From positions 107,316-171,315 of the forward strand of contig NZ_JBBWVE010000011.1 in assembly GCF_041903755.1 (NCBI RefSeq): a stretch of 64,000 nt of DNA, given 5' to 3'. The stretch is from Thiocapsa roseilacustris. Its GTDB lineage: Bacteria > Pseudomonadota > Gammaproteobacteria > Chromatiales > Chromatiaceae. Under the pieces are notes generated by a model. It was not told the DNA's origin. It saw only the letters and a program-made list of their open reading frames with translations, and did no database searches. Positions 60,648-64,000 of this stretch are shown here, in pieces. The position numbers and the translations under genes were made by a program. The first letter of the stretch is position 1, and every line of letters begins with the position of its first letter.

Positions 60648-62264
60648 TCAACGCAGCTCGCGACACCCTTTGAACCAATTGTCGCGTGCGACAGCGCCCG
60701 TTCGCGCATAGTCCAAGACCTGCCGATGGAAGCGCTCCGGATAGATCCCCAGATCCCCGTAGCCACGCGCGGTCAGCTCGGAGCGCAGTCCGTCCAGCTC
60801 CGTGTCCAGAACGGCCAGGTCGTCCGGATAGGTCTGCGCCGTGCGGACGATCGAGTCGGCATAGACGCCGATGTTCGCATCCAGCACCGCATCGTCGCGC
60901 GCCAGATCGTCGGCCAGCCGGCGGCAGCGCGGATGCACGGCGGCCTCGTTCTCTTTGCAGAGGTCGTAGCGCTGGCGGAGCAGGTCGATGTTGTAGCCTT
61001 CGACCGAGAGCTTCTCGCACAGCAGTCCACCGAAGCGCAGGGCCTCGCGGGCACTGCGCGCGCGCTGCTCGTAAAGCCGCTGGTTGGTCCCGGCGACGAC
61101 GCTGCGCAACCGCTCCAGGCGCTGCTTCATCTCCGGCTCGCCGCTCGCCCGGGCGAGTGCGGTCAGCTCGAGCACCGGATCCTCGAAGGGACGATCGGAC
61201 AGGACCGGACGCGGCGGCGGCGTCTCTTGCGGCCGGGCGACATCGCTGCCGAGCCGCTCCCAGGCGTCGCGCACGGCGTCGATGCGCTGATTGGACGTCA
61301 AGACGGGTGCTGCGAGGAGGACGCGAAAACCCGTGTCGGCCGTCCCGACCGCGCCGCGATCGTCGTAGAAGGGGACCTCGCGCCGCAGCGAGCTGCGCAG
61401 GTCCTCGGCACTGGAATGGAGACTGCCGCCGCGCACCACCGCCGCGCCGGGCTGGCCGTGGCGACGCTCCACACGGTGCAGCCGAAAGGGGTCGAGGACA
61501 TACTCCTCGAGATTGCCCATCACATCGTGAAGGCCGAGCGGGTTCGGCTCGAGCACGCCGATGGGGCGCACCTGACCCTGCGCGTTCTGGTTGAACCAGG
61601 CATGGCGTTCGGGTCCGTCCGGCATCGGGTAGAGCATCTCGCGGAACACTGCCGGGCTGACCCGATCGCCCCCGCGCGCCGCATATTCCCACTCCGCCTC
61701 GGTCGGCAGACGCACGAAGGCCGGCACACCGTCGGCGCGCGGCAGACAGGGCGTCGCGGTCGCGTCGCAGTCCACGATCGCCTCGGCCCGGGCGCGCAGC
61801 CAAAGCGAGTAGCGGTGTGCAAAGTCGAGCGCATCGTGCCAGCCGACACCGCCCTTGGGCAGTCGCGCCGTCGCGCCCTTGCCCGGCTCCGGACAGGCCG
61901 CGCCTGAAGCAGCGGCGAGGACCGCGTCGTACTGCAGCGCGGTCACCTCGTACTTGCCGATCAGGAGGCGGCGCCGCTCGCCCTCGGGCGCCTCGAAGCT
62001 GCCGGCGAGATGGTCGAGATAGCGATGCTCGGCATAGCCCCGGGTCTCGGTCTCGCTGCCGAGCTCGACCTCGGTATCGGCGAGCGGATCGGTGCCCGCC
62101 GTGCCGACCGGGCGGAAGGCCATGGCGCCGCCGCACGGCAGCGGCACGATGACGTCCTCCGGGGCAGGCTTGGGGTTGTAGAGTGCCTCGGGCCAGGTCA
62201 CCGCGACCTCGGCGACGCCGTGAGCGGCGAAGGTGCACAGCATAACCGCGACCGGTAGGACCAT
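60648..62264 (-). CDS. Formylglycine-generating-enzyme (SUMF1)-like exported protein
   Basis: A 538-residue protein with a signal peptide (MVLPVAVMLCTFAAHGVAEV) and an FGE-sulfatase-type domain (about 65-345: IGKYEVTALQYDAVLAA, VGWHDALDFAHRYSLWL, VRLPTEAEWEYAARGG, GLHDVMGNLEEYVLDPF, VVRGGSLHSSAEDLRSSLR, DTGFRVLLA). Many such domains bind ligands or modify proteins without true sulfatase-activating activity, and the two active-site cysteines of FGE are not evident here. The C-terminal 190 residues are helical, with several Cys. The ATG at 62264 is chosen since the upstream frame runs into an inverted repeat. It heads an operon with two coiled-coil lipoproteins. Confidence 0.82.
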   Translation of the reverse strand: MVLPVAVMLCTFAAHGVAEVAVTWPEALYNPKPAPEDVIVPLPCGGAMAFRPVGTAGTDPLADTEVELGSETETRGYAEHRYLDHLAGSFEAPEGERRRLLIGKYEVTALQYDAVLAAASGAACPEPGKGATARLPKGGVGWHDALDFAHRYSLWLRARAEAIVDCDATATPCLPRADGVPAFVRLPTEAEWEYAARGGDRVSPAVFREMLYPMPDGPERHAWFNQNAQGQVRPIGVLEPNPLGLHDVMGNLEEYVLDPFRLHRVERRHGQPGAAVVRGGSLHSSAEDLRSSLRREVPFYDDRGAVGTADTGFRVLLAAPVLTSNQRIDAVRDAWERLGSDVARPQETPPPRPVLSDRPFEDPVLELTALARASGEPEMKQRLERLRSVVAGTNQRLYEQRARSAREALRFGGLLCEKLSVEGYNIDLLRQRYDLCKENEAAVHPRCRRLADDLARDDAVLDANIGVYADSIVRTAQTYPDDLAVLDTELDGLRSELTARGYGDLGIYPERFHRQVLDYARTGAVARDNWFKGCRELR

Positions 62265-62320
62265 GCCGGACGTGCGGCCTCGACGTCGACCGGAGCTTTG
62301 TTGCCCCCGGCAAAGAAGGG

Positions 62321-62419
62321 CTCTCACGGAGACACGGAGATCACGGAGGAGCAGCAAGAGCAGGACCACAAGGCGGTCGCGTATCGAATCTCCGTGATCT
62401 CCGTGTCTCCGTGAGAGAT
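62321..62419. repeat. CTCTCACGGAGACACGGAGATCAC inverted repeat
   Basis: Both arms are complete: GCTCTCACGGAGACACGG at the left and CCGTGTCTCCGTGAGAG at the right, extended by ATCACGGAG/CTCCGTGAT. Same family as 23998 and 45973. It sits between the FGE-like gene and the upstream permease gene. Confidence 0.85.
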
Positions 62420-62484
62420 CCGAAAGCTCCGATCGACCCTGCCCCGTCTGTCCAACGCGTCCGACCCGACCCATTCGCCCCGCC

Positions 62485-63828
62485 TCATCGTATAGATTCA
62501 CGCAAACCCTCCGCCGGACTCACCCGCCCGGCCCGTATCGCCCCGGCCGTCGACGCGACCAAGGCCACCAGCATGACCAACCCGGCAGCCACACCCAGAT
62601 CCGCGATGCCGAGTCGGGTCAAATAACCCCCGCCGGCCAGATTCTCGCCCATGACAGCGTCGAACGCATGTGCGCCGATCAGATAGCCGGCACCGGCGAA
62701 GAGCAGCCCGAGCCCGGCGATGAGCGACCCTTGGATCACCGGCAGCGCCGCGACCGCGCCGGGTTCGAATCCGAACAGCCGCAGCAGCGCCAACTGACGG
62801 CGCTTGCGCTCCACACCCACCCAGAGCGCACCGCCCAAGGCCAGCGCGCAGCCCGCCCCGCCGATCAGCGCGATGACCCGAAACAGGAACGACAGGGTCC
62901 GATCCACCGCCTGCACCGAGGCGATCCGCTCGGCCTGGGTGCGAACCTCGATCCCCTCGGCGCTGACCGCGGCGGCCAACGGGCCGACTTGATCCAGTCC
63001 GGTCGCGTAGAGCCGGGCGTTGGCGAAGCGCGTCTGACGCTCCGCATAACCGATCGGAACGACGCCGTCGGGCAGCAGATCCAGTGTGCCGTCGCGGTAG
63101 TCCTCGGCGGCAACCAAGAGGTCCAGGCTGGTGAAGAGCGCATCGCGCGCGAACCGCGCCTCGGGCACGATGCCGATCACCGAGAGCGGCAACCGCAGGT
63201 GCTCGGAGACGCCGTCGCGGGTACGCTTCACGACGGCGACCAGGGCCGCCGGGGCGGCCTGCATCGGCTCGCCCTCCCCCGCCCCGGAAACAGGCTCCCC
63301 AGAGACCGGCTCGGCGGACATCAGGCCCAGCCGACGCGCCAAGGTCGCGGTCACCAGGACCTCGCCGGGATGGCTCGGCAGCGCGGTGCCCGGCGGCAGG
63401 AGCGGATCGCCGAGCGCGGTCGGGATCACCTCGACCGCCGGCAGCAGGCGCCGCGCCGGGTCCAGCAGATCGACACTGGCATTGATGGTCCGGGTCTTGG
63501 GGATCAGGAAGGCGACGTCCGGCCGAGCCGCGATCTCGGCGAGCCAGTCGCGATCCAGCCGGGCGCTGCCGTAGATGACCACCTCCAGGTTGCGCGGGTC
63601 GCGGAGCAGGGTCTCGCGCAGGGTCTCGACGACACCATTCTTGAGTCCGAGCAGCAGGAGCAAGGGTGCCAGGATCGCCGCGACGGTCAGCACGAACACC
63701 AGTGTGGTGTGCCGATCGTGGCGCAGATCCTTCCAGGCCAAGGCCCAGACCTCGGCGGCGACGGGGCCGGAGGACGACCGTGGGACAGATCGACTGAGTA
63801 TGCAACCGTTCAATAACAAGTGGTCCAT
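62485..63828 (-). CDS. ABC transporter permease, FtsX/MacB type
   Basis: A 447-residue inner-membrane protein. One helix near the N-terminus (about 39-60, LVFVLTVAAILAPLLLLLG), a large periplasmic domain of about 270 residues and three C-terminal helices are the FtsX/MacB layout, with the C-terminal AGRVSPAEGLRESIR typical of this family. It works with an ABC ATPase, which is not in the window but may lie upstream on this strand. The ATG at 63828 follows GAGGGG; the residues before EVWALAWKDLRHD look unlike the family and the true start may differ. The 5' region abuts another palindromic repeat. Confidence 0.82.
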   Translation of the reverse strand: MDHLLLNGCILSRSVPRSSSGPVAAEVWALAWKDLRHDRHTTLVFVLTVAAILAPLLLLLGLKNGVVETLRETLLRDPRNLEVVIYGSARLDRDWLAEIAARPDVAFLIPKTRTINASVDLLDPARRLLPAVEVIPTALGDPLLPPGTALPSHPGEVLVTATLARRLGLMSAEPVSGEPVSGAGEGEPMQAAPAALVAVVKRTRDGVSEHLRLPLSVIGIVPEARFARDALFTSLDLLVAAEDYRDGTLDLLPDGVVPIGYAERQTRFANARLYATGLDQVGPLAAAVSAEGIEVRTQAERIASVQAVDRTLSFLFRVIALIGGAGCALALGGALWVGVERKRRQLALLRLFGFEPGAVAALPVIQGSLIAGLGLLFAGAGYLIGAHAFDAVMGENLAGGGYLTRLGIADLGVAAGLVMLVALVASTAGAIRAGRVSPAEGLRESIR

Positions 63829-64000
63829 CTTAGCCCCTCTCCCCTCGCGGGAGAGGGGTTGGGGAGAGGGGGAGCATGAACCAGAATGGCTCGGTTGTTT
63901 CTGAACCGTTATTGCGCCAGGCAAAGCCTGGAAGAGGGGGAAGAATGCCACAGGGAGTTGAGCAAACGGAAACCTCTTATTGCGACCCGTCGGGTGCGAG
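63829..64000. repeat. Palindromic CCCCTCTCCC repeat at the window edge
   Basis: CCCCTCTCCC TCGC GGGAGAGGGG (about 63834-63857) is a strong hairpin, followed by a GGGGAGAGGGGGA run. The common CCTCTCCC-type intergenic repeat is my reading. No gene is supported in the last 170 bases. Confidence 0.7.

Noticed and set aside
62265..62501. N-terminal extension of the FGE-like gene
   Set aside because: It is translated through a CTCTCACGGAGAC inverted repeat; the signal peptide begins at ATG 62264.
1..64000. tRNA, rRNA, prophage or integrative-element boundaries
   Set aside because: No tRNA-like cloverleaf, rRNA segment, integrase or structural phage gene was recognised anywhere in the window.

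Overview
The window is GC-rich (AT-rich only in a few intergenic patches) and reads as a chromosomal segment of a gammaproteobacterium. A purple sulfur bacterium of the Chromatiaceae (Thiocapsa-like) is my best guess. The basis is the gene mix: dissimilatory-type ATP sulfurylase, APS kinase with an insertion, MetY, MsrPQ, very large multi-sensor hybrid kinases, and many short palindromic interspersed repeats. The genus is an inference, not something I could test. No rRNA, tRNA, CRISPR array or phage module was seen.

Layout. 1-3580: an iron(III)-type ABC importer (binding protein cut by the window edge, fused permease, ATPase). 3625-5488: small proteins and an APS kinase (cysC). 5716-8169: a DUF2333 membrane protein and a Pro/Ala-rich membrane-anchored protein. 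8557-9738: a CysZ-like membrane protein fused to a C-terminal J domain. 10049-14292: an RND efflux adaptor and pump. 14767-16353: a FIST-domain protein. 16792-21719: two secreted proteases, one serine and one zinc, that share C-terminal modules and downstream sequence and are followed by IS630 remnants. 22010-26400: a wrecked type I restriction-modification locus (hsdR, hsdS, hsdM all damaged) with a MazE/VapB-PIN toxin-antitoxin pair inside it. 26556-41633: a signalling block. A FIST protein and a BarA-like hybrid kinase on the plus strand converge on a minus-strand operon of an HD-GYP response regulator and two giant hybrid kinases.

41909-45528: the MsrPQ methionine sulfoxide reductase pair, a remnant of a BASS-family transporter, and metY. 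46434-49612: a pentapeptide-repeat protein, an FAD oxidoreductase and a flippase-like membrane protein, tightly packed. 49802-52873: a GT39-like glycosyltransferase and sat. 53326-58510: a small conserved protein, a lytic transglycosylase, a DUF882 peptidase-like protein, an RNase II family enzyme and YgfZ. 58693-63828: a DUF1622 protein, an operon of a formylglycine-generating-enzyme-like protein with two coiled-coil lipoproteins, and an FtsX-type permease.

The most unusual material is (a) the CysZ-J fusion, (b) the two unrelated proteases with a common C-terminal module, (c) the SUMF1-like/lipoprotein operon, (d) a hybrid kinase whose Hpt-like domain lacks its histidine, and (e) several interspersed repeat families. 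Two of these families, one bounded by TAAACCGC and one by AGGCGATTTCC-like ends, sit on or next to stop codons. Sulfur metabolism recurs across the window (cysC, CysZ-J, msrPQ, metY, sat), but the genes are scattered and do not form an operon.
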